Shown here piece by piece: positions 1-11,515 of a DNA stretch of 64,000 nt. The DNA comes from Carnegiea gigantea (taxonomy: Eukaryota; Streptophyta; Magnoliopsida; Caryophyllales; Cactaceae): the NCBI GenBank assembly GCA_029747015.1, contig JAKOGI010000180.1:148501-212500 (forward strand), written 5' to 3'. The notes beneath the pieces are model-generated. The model ran no database searches. It had not been told where the DNA came from and worked only from the letters and a program-made list of their open reading frames with translations. The position numbers were made by a program, and so were the translations under genes. Position 1 is the stretch's first letter. Each line of letters starts with the position of its first letter.

Positions 1-330
1 CCTCTTGGCAATGCCAGTTATATAGGCAAGGACGCTCGCACAAACCTTCCAATCCTAGATGGCTAGAACACTCTTTACAAATTTCTACATTCATATTTCA
101 GTGTAACCCACACTTTTGAATAATATTTTCCTGTTTCTAGAGAAGTAATCTGCATTTGTTGCGACTCATCTATTTTGAGTTATGCTAGGATGCCTTCCGT
201 CAGCCAAAGCGGGAAGCAATATTTGTTTGTTCATTCTCTATGGATAAGTAATAGAATCTTATTTTCTAGTCTGGAACGTAGGAAGGCTTTTCGCATTTAT
301 CAAAACTAGAAGGCACATCATATAAAAAGG
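1..330. other. Non-coding flank, probable intron of the PTB gene
   Basis: I see no exon-like open frame here. The stretch directly precedes the TSD of the Ty3 element at 336-6825, and sequence just past that element leads into a PTB exon at 6938. The simplest reading is that 1-330 and 6831-6937 are the two halves of one intron split by the insertion. This is inference, because the upstream PTB exons are outside the window. Confidence 0.5.
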
Positions 331-335
331 ATATG
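331..335. repeat. Target-site duplication ATATG, left
   Basis: The five bases directly before the left LTR are identical to 6826-6830 directly after the right LTR. This fixes both element borders. Confidence 0.88.
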
Positions 336-1361
336 TGATGGAGATCAGGCACCACTGAGCTTGTGGAGACAGTCAAGATGAGTCCAGGTCCAGAAACCAT
401 AACGATGTTCAGGGATCATTTACAACAGCCAAGCAGTTTCAATCCCAGTTCAGCTAGTATTTGTGAGCATGATCAGGTTTGATCATGATGAGGGGGATAT
501 CTACCAATCTCCCTCCCCTGTAGCCTAACTTGTTTATGATCCAATAAGAAAGGTTGTAGCATTTTGTGAGCACAAGACAAGGTCTAAACAGATCATCAAT
601 CTCAGCTTTCCAGTTTAGGCTGGAATCCAGCACTGCCCAGTTTTGGAGGGACATTTAAAGGCTTCAAGGCTTGCATCTTCCATGTGCTTTTAACCCTTGA
701 AAATGTGCTAAAATATTTGTCAAGTGAGCCCCCAAAAGATGGCAGCTAGCTCCCTTAAGGATTGCTTTTAACCAGCTGAAGCTTGGAGAAAATAGCCTTT
801 GGACTAGTTGCTGTTTTGCTGGCCAGGATGATGATCATTCGATCTAATCGAGCTGCAAGTGGCTTAATTTTGCCTTTTAAGGAGTGTTCTGATGTATGAA
901 CTTAAGCCACTTACGTTTAGTTGGGTGACACCTCGTTTAAGCACTTGAATAAGCAGAATACTCTTGCATTGGCCTTAGTCTAATCTGTTTGTGTTTTTCC
1001 TAGGCTGAACTGATTAGCATCTTAAGTGTTTGAATTGCATCTTAGCCGTGGGATTGTTTAAGAGAGGAGGTGATATAAAACCTCTCTTCTTTTTGTAAAC
1101 AAGCTAGATCATTACATGTGAATCAAAGAACTTCAGTTAAACTCAGTTTTTCTCTCAAACTCCTAGTAGGTCATTTTGTATCTTCTAAGTGCTGTTTCTG
1201 TATCCTAGAAGCTCTACAGTGGCTGCCTAAGTGAACAACAAGTGTGGGGTTTCTGTATCATTTGCTAAGTCACTTGACTTCCTAACTCCGTCCCTACTGT
1301 TCTAGTATCCTTGTGCTTGCTTGGACTTCTGAGTGTAAGGGTGAGTAAGCTAGGTACATCA
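336..1361 (+). repeat. 5' LTR of Ty3 element
   Basis: About 1026 bp, starting TG and ending CA. It aligns along its length with 5769-6825. The blocks around the phrases GTTTATGATCCAATAAGA and CACTTGAATAAGCAGAATA are well kept, while the last third has several indels. The short open frames on either strand inside it have no recognisable product. Confidence 0.88.
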
Positions 1362-1363
1362 AT

Positions 1364-1375
1364 TGATATCAGGCA
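1364..1375 (+). other. Primer binding site (tRNA-Met type)
   Basis: Two bases after the LTR end, TGATATCAGGCA resembles the canonical plant initiator-tRNA-Met site TGGTATCAGAGC, with a few mismatches. Position and similarity support a degenerate primer site for minus-strand synthesis. Confidence 0.7.
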
Positions 1376-1455
1376 ACTCTCCTAGGACACTTCTATGACC
1401 GAAAACACAACCTTGTAGTCCCAAACACATTTTCAATCCACAAAGAACCAACAAT

Positions 1456-2625
1456 ATGTCAGAACAGGTTACTGTGCAAGCTCTTAGAGAGAAGGCTAAG
1501 CTTGAGGGTAGAGTTAAGTAGCAGCTTGGGAAGCTCATGAGAGAGAGAGAAATAGGAGCTTAATAAAGTCCTGCAACAACAACATACATGAAAATTCCAG
1601 TTCAGCACCTTCAGACAAAGAGGATGACAATCCCTTTGGCACCTCTACTGATGCTTCTTCTAGAGGTAGGGAAAGAAGGCATTACAGGAGACATGAAGGA
1701 GGAAGGAATGATTTTTGAGTTGATATTCCTTATTTTGAGGGACAGCTTGACCCTGACTTGTTCTTCGACTGACTTCAAACAGTGGAGAGAATCTTTGAGT
1801 ATAAGCACGCACTAGATGAGAAGAAAGTTAAGAGAAGGAAGTTAAGCTGGTTGCTCTAAAGCCGAGAAAGTATGCCTCCATATGGTGGTCGAATGTGGTT
1901 GCCAAGAGAGTCGAAAAGAGGAAAGGGATGATCAAATCCTGGAGGAAAATGAGGGAGAAACTAAAGGCTAAATTTCTACTAGATCACTGCCTACAAGACA
2001 ACTATATGAAGCTTCATAACTTAAGCAAGGATCAAAAAGCGTGGAGGAGTATATAAGGGAATTTGAGCAATTGTTGCTCAAATGTGATCTTAGGGAAGAT
2101 GAGACTCAAACCTCAGTCCGATAACTGGAAGGTTTGGAGGAGAGAATAGCTCATATAATGGAGTTGCACCCCTACACAACTTTAGATGAGCTCAGTTCAT
2201 TAGCTTACAAGGTAGAGTATTAGCTTGCAAGGTAGAGCTGACAAAGGAAGATCAAAGGGAAAGGAGAAGCCTATAAACCACCTAGCAGATTCTATCTTTT
2301 TCAAAACCCTCCCTAAAACCCTCCAAGATTGAACTACGCACCATAAAACAAAGTCAACTCACCCATTGCCCCTAAGACTCTTACTAAACCTGCCACAAAA
2401 CTTGTGGATGCTAAAAGATGTTTTAGGTGTCAAGAGTTAGGACACATAGCTTTTGAGTGTCCTAACAAGAGGATGGTGACCTTGGCTGAATACCAAGCAG
2501 CCTATGAGGTCATGGAGGAAGGAAGCAAGGAGATATTTTTGACTAAAGAAATGGAAGAATATGAGGAGGGTCCTGATGAGGGAGAGATGTTGGTGGTCAG
2601 GAGAGCTCTCAGTTGCTGCCCTTGA
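1456..2625 (+). pseudogene. gag remnant of Ty3 element
   Basis: This is the structural Gag gene. An ATG at 1456 (MSEQVTVQALRE) opens a frame that stops at about 1519, and later pieces are in shifting frames. At about 2038-2220 the phrase KSVEEYIREFEQLLLKC, then ELHPYTTLDELSSLAYKVE, is the retrotransposon gag core. At 2422-2463 the zinc knuckle CFRCQELGHIAFEC fits C-x2-C-x4-H-x4-C exactly. A TAG also interrupts the core at about 2125. No continuous protein can be made. Confidence 0.8.
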
Positions 2626-2639
2626 AAATCAAGAGCAAA

Positions 2640-3270
2640 AAGAGGCTATCTTCCACACAAGTGTACCATAGGAGGGAAAGTCATCGCACGAATCATAAGT
2701 GGAGAGAGCTGTTCAAATGTGGTCTCCAAGATTCTGATAGACAAACTCAAGCTCCCAACTGTCCCTCATCCATCTTCTTATACCATTCAATTGCTTAACT
2801 GGGGCAAAGGTATCTAAGTCTCTTCCAAATGCCTAGTTTCTTTAACTATTGGCAAGAACTAGAAGGATGAGGTTTGGCGTGATGTGATACCCATGGATGC
2901 ATGTCATGTCCTCTTAGGAAGATTATGGCTTTTTGATAGAGAAGTCATGCACGATGGGAGATTGAACACTTATTCCTTTACCAAGGACCATAAGAAAATC
3001 ACCTTCACTCCTCTCAAACCATCCTAGATCCAAAGACCAAAGGACACCCCCCAACTGGATGTCTTTCTTACTACTTTGCTTAGATCTCAGCAGTATGAGT
3101 TTGATCAAGTGTAAGAACTGGTTCTCCTAGATATAGAACCTGAGACCACTCCACTTACAGTCCACTCTCTGCCACAACCTCTTCTATTTGGGTATACACA
3201 AGTCTTCGCCACTGGGATTCCCCGTGGACTACCACCAAAGAGCTCCATCTAGCACAAAATAGACCTTGTT
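2640..3270 (+). pseudogene. Protease/linker region of Ty3 pol, degraded
   Basis: This lies between the zinc knuckle and the reverse transcriptase, where the aspartic protease belongs. Frame fragments such as HVLLGRLW (about 2908-2930) and FPRGLPPK (about 3216-3240) are typical of the protease-to-RT linker of plant Ty3 elements. The catalytic D-[ST]-G triad is not recoverable, because the frame shifts around 2690-2770. Confidence 0.55.
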
Positions 3271-3289
3271 CTAGGTTCCATCCTTCCGA

Positions 3290-3960
3290 ATAAAGCAGCT
3301 TATAGAATGAACCCCCAAGAAACCAATGACATCCAGAGGCAAGTGGATGAATTGCTTACTAAGGGGATGATTAGGGAGAGCCTAAGCTCCTGTGCTGCCC
3401 GCCTTGTTAGTACCTAAAAACGATGGGAGTATGAGGATATGTGTGGACAATACGGGTATAAACAAGATTACAGTCAAGTATAGGTACCCTATTCCAAGAC
3501 TAGAGGACCTGTATGATGAATTGTATGATGCCATAATCTTTTTTAAGATTGATCTCAAGAGTGTTTATTATCAGATCAGGATTTGTGAAGGGGATGAATG
3601 GAAGACAACCTTCAAGACCAAGAGGGACTTGTATGAATGGCTAGTCATGCCATTGGCTTGACCAACGCACCATTCACATTAAGGAAATTGATGAATTAGG
3701 TGCTAAAGACCTTGATAGGAAAGTCAGTGGTTGTCTACTTTGATGTTATTCTAGTTTATAGCCAAACTGAAGAAGAGCATGCTCATCATTTGCATCAGGT
3801 ACTTTAGTTTCTAGCCAAGAGAAGCTGCAGTGACCTAAAGAAGTGTCATTTCTTTACTTCACAAGTTATGTTTTTTGGTTATGTGATTTCCTCTCAGGGC
3901 ATCTAGGTTGATGAAAGCAAGGTCAATGCCATTAGAGACTGGCTAGTTCCCACCTCCACC
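3290..3960 (+). pseudogene. Reverse transcriptase of Ty3 pol, broken
   Basis: The open piece at 3392-3661 reads [33 protein letters not shown] in overlapping parts, then [15 protein letters not shown] and YEWLVMPLA, covering RT fingers and palm. A TGA follows at 3659. Beyond it the catalytic strand VVYFDVILVYS (about 3730-3760) has V where the second Asp of the (Y/F)xDD box should be. Stops at several points add to the decay. The RT is therefore inactive. Confidence 0.85.
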
Positions 3961-4029
3961 CAGTAAGTTAGGAGCTTCCATGGCTTAACGTCTTTTTAAA
4001 GAAGATTTGTGAGGAATTTGTGCTCACTC

Positions 4030-4546
4030 ATGACAACAATGACTTAAGTTCTCAAAAGCAAGAAGTTTGAGTGGACTAATCAAGCTCAAATGGACCTGGC
4101 AAGGAGAAGCTCCCAGTACCCCTATTCTAGCCCTACCCAACTTTTTCAAGGTATTTGAGGCGGAGTGTGATGCTTTTGGGGTAGGAATTGGAGGTGGCTT
4201 ATTGCCTATTTCAATAAAAAGCCGAGTGATGCAAGAAGGAAGTTTTTCACATATGATAAAGAGTTCTATGCCATCGTAAGGGCATTAGAACACTGGAGGC
4301 ACTACTTGATTGGTGGAGAGTTCATCTTGCATTCTGGTCATGAAGCTCTTAAGTTCATTCAAAAGTCAGCACAAACTCAATCCTAGACATGCCAAATGGG
4401 TTGAATATTTGCAATCATTCCACTTCATGATTCACCACAAGTCCAGAAGGCTCAATAAGGGGCCAGATGCTCTCTCTAAGAGATATTTGCTCTTAGCCAC
4501 TCTTGACTCTAGAGTCCTTGGATTTGAGCCGCTCAAGGAGCAGTAA
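4030..4546 (+). pseudogene. RNase H of Ty3 pol, broken
   Basis: Pieces at 4067-4279 and 4310-4546 include ALPNFFKVFEAECDAFGVGIG and RHAKWVEYLQSF, then KGPDALSKRYLLL, the normal RNase H order after RT in this superfamily. A frameshift separates the two pieces around 4215-4310. It remains close to the RT reading order, so it is one decayed pol and not a separate gene. Confidence 0.8.
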
Positions 4547-4559
4547 AGATAAATGAGGA

Positions 4560-5771
4560 CTTCTAGGAGCTATTTGAGAAGTGCTCCCAACATCGCGAAG
4601 GGGCATTTCATGTTTATCAAGGTTTTCTCTTCAAGGGAAACAGACTGTGCATGGAGGGAGGTATGGAGCTGTTGATTCAAGAAGTACATGGAGGAGCCCT
4701 GGCAGGACATTTTGGGGTTGACAAGACTTGTTCTAGGCTGAGAGAGCAGAGAGCACTACTATTGGCTTAAGATGGTGAGAGATGTTGATCCTTTTGCCAA
4801 AAGGTGCTCAACCAGTTATTTGGCAAAGAGTCATGTGCTTCCCCAAGGTGTTTACTCCCCATTGCCTTCCCATTAGGCCCTTGGAAAGATATCTGCTTGG
4901 ACTTCATCACAGGGTTACCGAGGATCCAAAGGAGCAGGGACAATTATGGTGGTGATTGATAGGATTTCAAAAATGGCTCACTTCATTTCCTGCCGTACCA
5001 CCTATGATGCTTCCAATGTAGCAAATTTGTACTTTAGGGAAGTACTAAGGCTTCATGGTATCCCTAGAAGTATGGTTTCTGATAGAGATACCAAGTTTCT
5101 AAGTCATTTATGACTCACCCTTTGGAGGAAGATGGGGGACTGAGCTTAAGTTTAGTGCTACTTGCCATCAGATTGATGACGAAACTGAGGTGACCAATAG
5201 CACACTAGGTACCTTGCTTAGGGTACTTGTGAAGAGGAGGAACATCAAAGGGTGGGATGAGTTGTTTCCCCATGCTGGGTTTGCCTGCAACAGATCCCCA
5301 AGCAAGGTTACTAAGATGTCTTCTTTCCAGATTGTGTATGGTCATAATCCCCTTACACCTCTAGACTTGGTACCCTTACCCACCATACTAAGTTTAGTTG
5401 GGAAGCAAACAAAAGAGCAGAAGAGATCAAGTATCTTCACACTAAGGTAAGGGCCAGAATTGAAAGGAGTAATGAGCTAACCAAGACTCCAGCCAACAAG
5501 CATGGAAGAGATGGCCATTTCCAACTTGGAGACCTAGTCTGGATCCACCTCAGGGGAGAGATTTCCTAGCAAAAGAAAATCCAAGTTGTTACCAAGATCA
5601 GATGGTCCATTTGAGATCTTGGAAATGATGGGCGCTAATGCCTACAAGGTGGATCTCCCAGGGGAATATGTTGTCTCAGTCACCTTCAATGTGGCTGATT
5701 TCAGCCCATATTATGTGGACAATGAGGAGTTACCCAGTTTGAGGGCAAACTCTTCTCAAGAAGCGGGCTGA
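4560..5771 (+). pseudogene. Integrase of Ty3 pol, broken; frame ends at the LTR edge
   Basis: Fragments of the zinc domain (about 4650-4830), the catalytic core (DFITG at about 4900, SKMAHFI at about 4965, MVSDRDTKF at about 5070) and the open piece 5190-5450 (FACNRSPSK) follow integrase order. The C-terminal piece 5586-5771 has DGPFEILE and ANAYKVDLPGEY, the SH3-like tail domain. Its stop TGA at 5769-5771 is formed by the first bases of the 3' LTR. I see no chromodomain before the LTR. Confidence 0.8.
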
Positions 5772-6825
5772 TGGAGATCGTGGCATCTCTGACACAGCTG
5801 AGCTTGTGGAGACAGTCAAAATGAGTCCAGGACTGGAAAAGATCAAGGAAACCACAGCAGCCAACCAGTTCCAATCCCAGAAACTGGCTAGTATTTGTGA
5901 GCATGATTAGGTTTGATCATGATGAGAGGGATACGTACCAATCTCCCTCCCCCTTAGCCTAACTTGTTTATGATCCAATAAGACAGGCTACTGCATTCTG
6001 TGAGCGCAATACAAGGTCTAAACAGATCATCCATCTCAGTAGTCCAATTTAGGCTGGATTCCAACGCTGCCAGTTTTGGAGGGAAATTTAAAGGCTTCAA
6101 GGCTTGCATCTTCCACCTGCTTTTAAGCCTTGAAAATGTGCCGAAATATTTATCAAGTGAGCCTTCAAAATATGGCAACTAGCTACCTCAAGGAGTGCTT
6201 TTTACAAGCTGAAGTTAAGAGAAAGCAGGCTTTGGACCAGTTGCTGCTGACCCAGAATGATGATCATTCGATCTAATCAAGCTGCAAGTAGCGTAATTTT
6301 GTCTTTTAAGGAGTGTTCTGACGTACTAGCTTAAGCCACTTACATTTAGTTGGGTGACACCTTTTAAGCACTTGAATAAGCAGAATAGGTGTCACTCTGG
6401 CATTGGCCTTAGTGTAATCTGTTTGTGTTTTTCCTAGGCTGAACTGAGTAGCATCTTAAGTGTTTGAATTGAATCCTAGCTGTGGGATTGTGTAAGAGAG
6501 GAGGTCATGTAAAACCTCTTTCCGTTTTGTAAACAGACAGATCATTAGATTTAAATCAAATAACTTGAGTAGAACTCAGTTTTTCTCTCGAACAGTGGTT
6601 GTATCTTGAGTTGGCAACTGAAGTGGTGATACCCTACATCATTTTAGCTCTTCTTGGTGGTGTTTCTGTATCCTAGATGCTCTAAAGTGGCTGCCCAAGT
6701 GAACAAGTGTGGTATTTCTATATCATTTGCTAAGTCACTTGATTTCCCAACCCTATCCCTACTGTTCCAGTATCCTTGTGCTTGTATGAACTTGAGTGTA
6801 AGGGCGAGTAAGGCTATGTACATCA
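5769..6825 (+). repeat. 3' LTR of Ty3 element
   Basis: About 1057 bp, starting TGATGGAGATC and ending CATCA, homologous to 336-1361. It carries an extra segment near 6590-6640 relative to the left copy. The perfect TSD ATATG follows at 6826-6830. A second frame of about 47 codons runs open from the end of pol into this LTR. Confidence 0.88.
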
Positions 6826-6830
6826 ATATG
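6826..6830. repeat. Target-site duplication ATATG, right
   Basis: Identical to 331-335. It marks where the interrupted host sequence resumes. Confidence 0.88.
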
Positions 6831-6937
6831 GGTCTGGAGTTGCAAAAGGGTTTAATGATGAAATAAAGCTGTTTATGTACTATTTCTTTGTTCATATTTG
6901 TTTGATATTATTATTCGTTTCTTGGGGTTTGTTTCAG

Positions 6938-9933
6938 GATGGGCAACCGAATCGCATCCTGCTGGTTAGTATACATCATGTGATTTACCCAATCACTGTT
7001 GATGTTCTTCATCAAGTCTTTTCTCCGTATGGGTTTGTGGAGAAAATTGTAACATTCCAGAAGTCAGCAGGTTAGCGTCTTTTTTCTTGCTCCCACGTGT
7101 GCTTGCCTTGAAAGTCTTTCATAAGTTCTATGGCCATTGACGTAGATATTGAACTGGTGCCACACTGCGTATTTGTGAAAACTTTGTTCAATTGTGTTTT
7201 GCCGCACTGCGTATTGTGTAGGTTTTCAGGCCCTTGTCCAGTATGAAACACACCAGAGTGCTTCTTCTGCAATGGGTGCACTTCATGTATGCCATCTGTA
7301 ACTGTTGAGGCATGAATAACCTAGTGCCCTAATGCCTTGTGTAGACTAATACCTGCTGAACTTTGCAGGGGCGTAACATTTATGATGGTTGCTGTCAATT
7401 AGATATACAATATTCAAAGTAAGTACTACGTATCTACTTTTTCCCCTTTTGAAATCTGACTGTGATAACCCATTGTGTTTGTGACAGCTGTCTTATATAT
7501 TTGGTTTGCTGTGTGCTAGCCTAACAGAATTGCAAGTGAACTACAACAACGATCGATCGAGGTTTGTCTAACTGGGTTAAAATTTGATTTTGTGCTTTTT
7601 GAAATTCAAGTTGCTTCTTTTGAATGCGTTCTCTGGCTTTTATTTTTCAGAGATTTTACAAACCCTAGTCTTCCTTCGGAACAGAGAGGCAGAAGTTCTC
7701 AAGTGTGTATACCCTCTTTCTCACTTTTCTTATTGGGTTCCTTTTGAAGATGTTGCTCTCTCCTAAGGAGGCAAAAACATGTGCCTAATTTCTGCGCCTG
7801 CATCTCTGATGCTTATATTTTGAATGGCCTTGTTGGAACAGCCTGGTTATGGTGATGCGGCAGGAATGTTTGGATACCCAACTGGTCCAGGTACATGATT
7901 ACTTGATTGGCTTTTGATACTTTATGGTGTTCTTACTAGAGTTTATACTAATGAGATTTGCACTCCTTATTACAGCTGCATATTCACAGGTTAGTATCCA
8001 GTGTCCTTGTATCTCAAAACCATATTGTTTTGGAGGCAGGCTGGGTACATTTGTTCCTCCCTCCCTCCCTCCCTCCTTTACAGCCTTCCTAGTGTTCTTT
8101 TCTGGTGCGTTATGTAGTTATTTTGTATGTATTCCATATAACTGATTCATTTGCATTCTTTGTTGGCATCTAGATGGGAAACGCTGCGGCCATGGCAGCT
8201 TTTGCTGGAGGTCTTCCCCCTGGGATCAGTGGTACTAATGACCGTTGCACTGTGATAGTATCCAATCTAAATCCTGATGTAAGTGGTTATGCAGCATGCT
8301 GGCTTACTTTGCGAAGAAAATTGGATGCTCTCCTTCCTTTCATGATGCAGTGTTAATTTTTCTTTTCCAGAAAATAGATGAAGACAAGTTATTTAATTTA
8401 TTTTCACTTTATGGGAACATCGTAAGGATCAAACTCCTCCATAGTAAACCAGACCATGCCCTGGTTGAAATGGCTGATGGTTTTCAGGCTGAATTGGCTG
8501 TGCACTTCTTGAAGGTTTGGTCCCCATCTTATCTGAGATTTGCTTTCCTGGTTCATTTCCTTCCTTTCCCTGCTGTCCATTACTATGGTGACCCTACGTA
8601 ATTAATGGGATCTGCATATAGGGACAGTTTTAGAATCTATTTTTATTATTTTTCTTCAGATCAAAAAGGATGGTTGGTGTAACAATCTATGTACTTGCAT
8701 TTACTGAGACCTCTCCAGACCCTTGAGACGGGGGGTGGGTTTCTCATGTAGCACAATTATGAGGTCATGTGTCCCCCAACCTGGAGGCCTTAACTCGCAG
8801 CTTGCACAAGGATCCTAGGTGGGTTGTCCTTATTAACAACTCCCCCCCCCCCCCCCCAAAAAAGACCCCAAAAAAAAGAGTAAAGAAAAACAAACCACAT
8901 TCACAGGCAAGGGAAAAACAAAAAGTCTCAGGTCCTAAATTAGTAGCAAGTTTCACTTAGAATTTCCAGATGACTGGATTTTCTCCCTACTTTTGTCCAC
9001 CTCTGAGTTGATAAGATCATGTATAATATTGCGAATTTTCAGGTCTCTCTCGCAACAATTAACGACAGTATTTTTGCCTGATTATTTTCCTGGACTATTG
9101 TCTCCACTGTTGAAACCCTTATCTTCAATATTCAATAAACAGAACAACCCTTTTCAAAAATTTTTTGGGATGAAAAGTAAAACAGTTGATTTGGTAGGAC
9201 AAGCTCAATGAGGGCTTAATGCCCGTATACTAACGAAAATTGACCTTGGGCATGTTAATTAGTGCGTCCGCTATGGAAAAAGACTAGAGAAATATAGGTA
9301 ACTAGCCAGTATGCTAATGAAACTCACCTGTCTGCCTGTTTGTCTGTGCATGAATCACAAATGTTCAATTCAATGCACAAATCTCTTTGGCTACTCTATT
9401 TTTATTTGAAGATTCTAAATGAGGGCCCATCAAAGATGCTTTTAAGTGATATCACGCTTGAGGATTCAATTTCTTGATCTATGTTTGCCTTGCAGAATAC
9501 GGCTATTACTTAGCCCCCTCTTTTTTGTCCTGACATACCACAGGGAGCTATGCTGTTCGGGAAACGTCTAGAGGTGAACTACTCCAAGCACCCGAACATA
9601 ACACCCTCGCCAGACACCCGTGACTATCAGAACTCAAACCTAAATCGCTTCAACCGGAATGCTGCGAAGCAGTTTAGGTACTGTTGTTCTCCAACAAAAA
9701 TGATTCACATATCCAGTGTCCCTGAAGATATAAGAGAGGAGGAGATCGTGGACCTTATGGAGGAACATGGGCTGGTTGTTAGCACCAAGCTTTTTGAGGC
9801 AAATGGGAAGAAACAAGTCTTGGTTTTGTTTGAGACGGAAGAACAGGCAAGTGAAGCTCTCGTCTGCAAGCATGCCACTTCAGTGTGTGGATCAGTCATC
9901 CGCATCTCCTTCTCCCAATCACAATCCACTTGA
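6938..9933 (+). CDS. PTB3: Polypyrimidine tract-binding protein homolog (PTB3 type), 3' part, spliced
   Basis: PTB proteins bind pyrimidine-rich RNA and act in nuclear splicing control and cytoplasmic RNA handling. Ten exons join in frame: 6938-7070, 7222-7286, 7369-7418, 7520-7561, 7651-7702, 7842-7890, 7976-7989, 8174-8278, 8371-8514 and 9544-9933. All introns are GT-AG. The joined product is 347 residues and ends FSQSQST at a TGA (9931-9933). It contains RRM2 (NRILLVSIHH, then YPITVDVLHQVFSPYGFVEK), RRM3 (NDRCTVIVSNLN, KLFNLFSLYGNIVRIK) and RRM4 (TKMIHISSVPEDI). It matches Arabidopsis PTB3 as I remember it, a protein of about 430 residues with four RRMs. The missing 85-95 N-terminal residues, including RRM1, must lie upstream of the Ty3 insertion and outside the window. 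The exons show no defect. Confidence 0.92.
7976..7989 (+). other. 14-nt microexon of the PTB gene
   Basis: The frame needs five codons (AAYSQ, the first split across the junction) between 7890 and 8174. The segment at 7976-7989 supplies them, with AG before and GT after. Without it the flanking exons go out of frame. It encodes part of the Ala-rich linker before RRM3. Confidence 0.8.
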
Positions 9934-11297
9934 AAGAAATCCATTTCATCGGCTTCAATGATTCATCCTTCCCAAATGTTTCGGTATGCCTTGCTCTTCT
10001 TTTATCATATTATACTTTGGGTAGGGTTTTGATTATTTTCTACTCCGTAATTTGCAGTACTTTCTATTATCTTGCTTATGTAGAATTTCTCATATGTAAT
10101 GTTCCTTTTTGTTTTGATGCATTTCGCATATAGTGTTCCTATTCATTCATCTCATGAGAAAATTTCAGACTGGAAATTTTTCCAACCAGCCAACTGGAAT
10201 AAAATTTCGTACCATCTCTCTTGTCCGGGCTCTAGATTTGAGAAATTTACAAAAAAATTCGATCCGGAAATCTCATATAAGACAGATCACTGGAAATATC
10301 AATCCCTGAAAATTTGAGTATGGTCTTACGACATGTACTGAGCTTCAACTTTGCTCACATTGCAGGCAGCCGACAATTACTTAATGTATACTCTTGTTAC
10401 TGCTTTGAGGTGGCTGTCGCTGTTCTCTCTGTATCTGTACTCCATTTCTATAAGATTTGACTACGTGTGATGTTACCTGGCAATTGTCTGAGAGGGGAGG
10501 CGGAGAAGATAGAGACCACTTTGGATGGCTTGATATGGCTTTCCTCCTGCTTAATCCCGGATGACAGTACCTCCATTTTGTTTTATGCTTTCATGAAGGG
10601 TTAAATTTCTCCATCTGTTCTGTCTCTCAAATTTATTATTTACGTCCGCGTTTGTTTTTTTCTCCTTTTTCTTTTCTTGAAATAATGTGATATTATTTTG
10701 AAATAGCGGGAGTATTTTCATCAACCTGACCAGTCTGGAGTTTTCATGTATGCATGCCAATGAATAATGAAGTACATGCACCGGAACTGGTAGCTCTGTT
10801 GCCTTGCTGAGGTTTTGAGCCATTGAGTTTTGGCCTTCAGCGTTGCTCTTAGTCTTAGGGATGCTATTGCCACACTGATTGGATCCATCGGTGGGGATAA
10901 GACGGGAGGGAAAATTCTTTTCACAATTAGGGTGTCAAACATTGGAAATTTAGAGTACACCGACAGCTCATATGTTTTGATGGCTGTGAAATAAGGGCTT
11001 AGGGTTTTCCTATGTTGATTGTTTTCAACTATTCTATTGGAGTTGGATCTCATAAAAGATGTATTCTTTTCTACAGTTAAAACTGATGGTTAGCAGTAAA
11101 GAGCTTTAAGATTTAGCAATACTCAGTAGCCGTTAAGTCGTTAGAAGTTGTAAGTTGCATAACGGAGTTTTCTGGAACAAGTCGTAAGGAGTTGTGTATG
11201 GAGCAGTGTGAAACTGCAAGAGTTACGTGAAGTGGTAAGAAGCAGCAAACAATGTAGGACATTAGGCTCGCTCTTACGAGTATTGATATTAACTTGT
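9934..11297 (+). other. PTB 3' UTR, then intergenic sequence
   Basis: The first several hundred bases after the PTB stop should be 3' UTR. GTATGC at about 9984 and TTGCAG at about 10360-10366 could bound a 3' UTR intron, but this is only a guess from splice-like sites. Further on (to 11297) I see only low-information AT-rich DNA and no coding signal. Confidence 0.4.
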
Positions 11298-11300
11298 TTT

Positions 11301-11515
11301 GGACCTTATTGGTCTTTTTTTTCGTGGGTAAATTGGGATGGGTAAAAGGTTGAGGTAGGTTGAAGTAAGTTGAAGTGGGTTGAATTTTTTTGTTGTGATA
11401 AATTGAACTTGGTTGAAATAGTGAAAGTGGGTTGAAGTGGGTTGAAATAGGTTGAAGTAAGTTGAAGTGGGTTGAGGTTGGTTTTTTGGAATTGACTCAC
11501 AAAAAGAATAGGCCC
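11301..11515 (+). repeat. MITE-like element with GGTTGAAGT core repeats, copy 1
   Basis: About 215 bp beginning GGACCTTATT and ending AAGAATAGGCCC. The body is a degenerate tandem array of GGTTGAAGT(A/G)(A/G) units. A second copy lies inverted at 13483-13702. In that copy the two ends (GGGCCTGTTCTCTT and the reverse of AATGAACATGTCC) are imperfect inverted repeats of each other. I could not define a clean target-site duplication. Confidence 0.6.

Larger units (their letters stand above)
336..6825 (+). mobile_element. Degraded Ty3/gypsy chromovirus, CRM/Galadriel-like, full length
   Basis: The two long direct repeats (336-1361 and 5769-6825) both begin TGATGGAGATC and end CATCA. The whole element is flanked by a perfect 5-bp duplication ATATG (331-335 and 6826-6830). 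A tRNA-Met-like primer site follows the left LTR. Between the LTRs the order gag, zinc knuckle, protease region, reverse transcriptase, RNase H, integrase is that of Ty3/gypsy. Reverse transcriptase phrases such as YEWLVMP resemble CRM/Galadriel chromoviruses. That clade call is from memory and needs a tree. Every gene has stops and frameshifts and the two LTRs differ by many substitutions and indels, so the element is old and not autonomous. Confidence 0.9.

Noticed and set aside
1..120. Possible PTB exon at the window start
   Set aside because: No frame matches the PTB N-terminus or RRM1, and no splice-site pair gives the needed phase into 6938.
8769..8960. Paired open frames on both strands around the C/A run in PTB intron
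   Set aside because: Produced by the homopolymer run; peptides are Pro/Lys or Gly/Phe runs with no gene signal.
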